A stretch of 64,000 nt of DNA from Bacteroidota bacterium (lineage in GTDB: Bacteria > Bacteroidota > Ignavibacteria > Ignavibacteriales > Melioribacteraceae). The stretch covers positions 124,001 through 188,000 of the forward strand of contig JAHJUE010000005.1 of NCBI GenBank assembly GCA_018829205.1. Reading direction: 5' to 3'. The notes beneath the pieces are model-generated. The model did no database searches and was not told where the DNA came from. It saw nothing but the letters and a program-made list of their open reading frames with translations. The translations under genes were made by a program, and so were the position numbers. The stretch's first letter is position 1, and each line of letters begins with the position of its first letter. This document shows, piece after piece, positions 63,148 to 64,000 of the stretch.

Positions 63148-64000
63148 TTAAATAATAATTTGCGCTACAATTCCGCCTACTAAAAATGCCGTAAACCAGG
63201 TTCCGAACCAAATTGTAAGACCTTCTTTCCATCCTCTTTCTTTTAACATAACAACAAAGGAAGCTATACAAGGAACGAATAATGTAATTGTAATTATGGC
63301 AACAGTAATCTGCATTGTTGAAAGCGTCATGCTAAATAATCCTGCAGCTCCAAAATCCCTTCTTACCATTCCCATAACAAATGCATTAGCGGCTTCTTTA
63401 GGAAGCAACAGCCATTTTGTTGTTAAAGGAGCAAGCACATCCTGAAATACATAAAGAATACCGGTAATTTCGAGAAAACCGACTGCAAGCGCGCCAACAA
63501 AAAACCAGACGCCTGCTTCTTTCATAAAACCCGAAGTTCTGAAAATGGTTTTCTTTAAAACATTTTTTAATTTTGGAACCTGCATAACCGGCAGATCAAT
63601 TAATAACGGTGAACTTTCGCCGGGAATTAATTTATCTAATAATGTAGATAATCCAATTAATACCGTAAAAATAACAGTTGCGTAAATAGCCATTGGACCA
63701 ATTCCTGCGCCGGTTAATAACACGGCAATAACCGACAACTGAGCTGAACAGGGAATAGCAAATTGAAGAATTGCCGTTACAATTGTTTTTTCTCTGTTTG
63801 AACCTAAAATACGTGTAGTAATATTTGCCATTGTAACACAACCGAAACCAAGCATTATTGGAATAACAGCTTTACCGTTTAATCCAATTTTGTTTAATGA
63901 CCTGTCAAGCATTGTAGCCAATCGGGGAAGATAACCGCTGTCTTCAAGAAGGGCCATTACGAAATAAAATCCGATTACAAGTGGCATTAATAAAAACAAT
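63148..64000 (-). CDS. feoB: Ferrous iron transporter FeoB, C-terminal part (truncated by window edge)
   Basis: FeoB imports ferrous iron across the inner membrane. Only the last 284 or so codons are in the window, and the frame runs open past base 64000, so the GTPase domain lies beyond it. What is seen is the Gate/FeoB_C membrane region: VMALLEDSGYLPRLA, the core motif MLGFGCVTMANITTRIL and its neighbour NREKTIVTAILQFAIPCSAQ, then the second gate repeat with FVMGMVRRDFGAAG and VPCIASFVVML. About eight membrane segments are visible. It converges on no gene; the MBL gene lies 31 nt downstream on the same strand. Confidence 0.95.
   Translation of the reverse strand, partial: LFLLMPLVIGFYFVMALLEDSGYLPRLATMLDRSLNKIGLNGKAVIPIMLGFGCVTMANITTRILGSNREKTIVTAILQFAIPCSAQLSVIAVLLTGAGIGPMAIYATVIFTVLIGLSTLLDKLIPGESSPLLIDLPVMQVPKLKNVLKKTIFRTSGFMKEAGVWFFVGALAVGFLEITGILYVFQDVLAPLTTKWLLLPKEAANAFVMGMVRRDFGAAGLFSMTLSTMQITVAIITITLFVPCIASFVVMLKERGWKEGLTIWFGTWFTAFLVGGIVAQIII

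Noticed and set aside
1-64000. CRISPR arrays, insertion sequences, prophage or integrative elements
   Set aside because: I saw no direct-repeat arrays with regular spacing, no transposase or integrase frames, and no tRNA-flanking duplication at the tRNA-Gln gene.

Overview
This AT-rich, gene-dense window most resembles a chromosome of the Bacteroidota/Chlorobiota/Ignavibacteriota (FCB) group, and probably Ignavibacteriota. The evidence is a short primary sigma factor of Bacteroidota type without region 1.1, several promoter-like sites of the form TTTG-N19-21-TAnnTTTG, many TTG starts, an E2-E1 fused 2-oxoglutarate dehydrogenase, and a LysW-type lysine pathway. The phylum is an inference from gene content, since no rRNA lies in the window. 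I saw no insertion sequence, prophage, CRISPR array, pseudogene or replication origin. The DNA looks like ordinary host chromosome with a few unusual insertions of function.

Region 1 (1-18210) is one long translation superoperon: fusA (5' end cut off by the window), tuf, then the S10, spc and alpha clusters from rpsJ to rplQ, including secY, map, infA, rpmJ and rpoA. It ends in a clear terminator. A tRNA-Gln(UUG) gene sits inside it, between rplR and rpsE. A terminator-like hairpin separates tuf from rpsJ.

Region 2 (18230-24920) starts with the GTPase gene engB. A tight same-strand run follows: a membrane GAF-GAF-degenerate GGDEF protein, phosphopentomutase (deoB), an unknown 88-residue protein, a PIN-domain protein, two adjacent BMC-P (EutN/CcmL) microcompartment vertex proteins, the primary sigma factor and an NlpC/P60 lipoprotein. 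No hexameric shell protein is present, so the two vertex proteins are orphans in an unexpected operon.

Region 3 (25011-36502) holds central metabolism and housekeeping genes: a small secreted protein, fumC, a polytopic membrane protein with an unknown partner, transketolase, a VTT/YqaA membrane protein, a long-chain acyl-CoA ligase, an FKBP isomerase, metG and an orphan beta-class DNA methyltransferase.

Region 4 (36582-43974) is an envelope-biogenesis run: two lipoproteins of the parvulin/SurA type, SurA, a MoxR ATPase, a CapA-like protein and an M23 lipoprotein with an altered metal site.

Region 5 (43985-45325) is a small arsenic module: an ArsR repressor under a perfect palindromic operator, followed by ArsM.

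Region 6 (45356-50376) has the 1206-residue 2-oxoglutarate dehydrogenase/decarboxylase on the minus strand and a divergent iron-type alcohol dehydrogenase.

Region 7 (50415-56452) is the LysW amino-group-carrier cluster: lysW, homocitrate synthase, lysX, lysY, a class II glutamine-amidotransferase-like Ntn hydrolase, lysZ and lysJ. The releasing peptidase lysK is not here. The Ntn hydrolase, start-stop coupled to lysZ, is a candidate for a related step.

Region 8 (56457-64000) holds a GNAT-nitrilase fusion, an RlmI-like methyltransferase, an alkaline-phosphatase-superfamily enzyme, an unassigned structured RNA of about 190 nt with its own promoter and terminator, cytidine deaminase, an MBL-fold hydrolase and the C-terminal half of feoB running off the right edge.

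The best leads for undescribed biology are the orphan BMC-P pair beside the sigma factor gene, the Ntn hydrolase inside the LysW operon, and the structured RNA at about 61207-61396.
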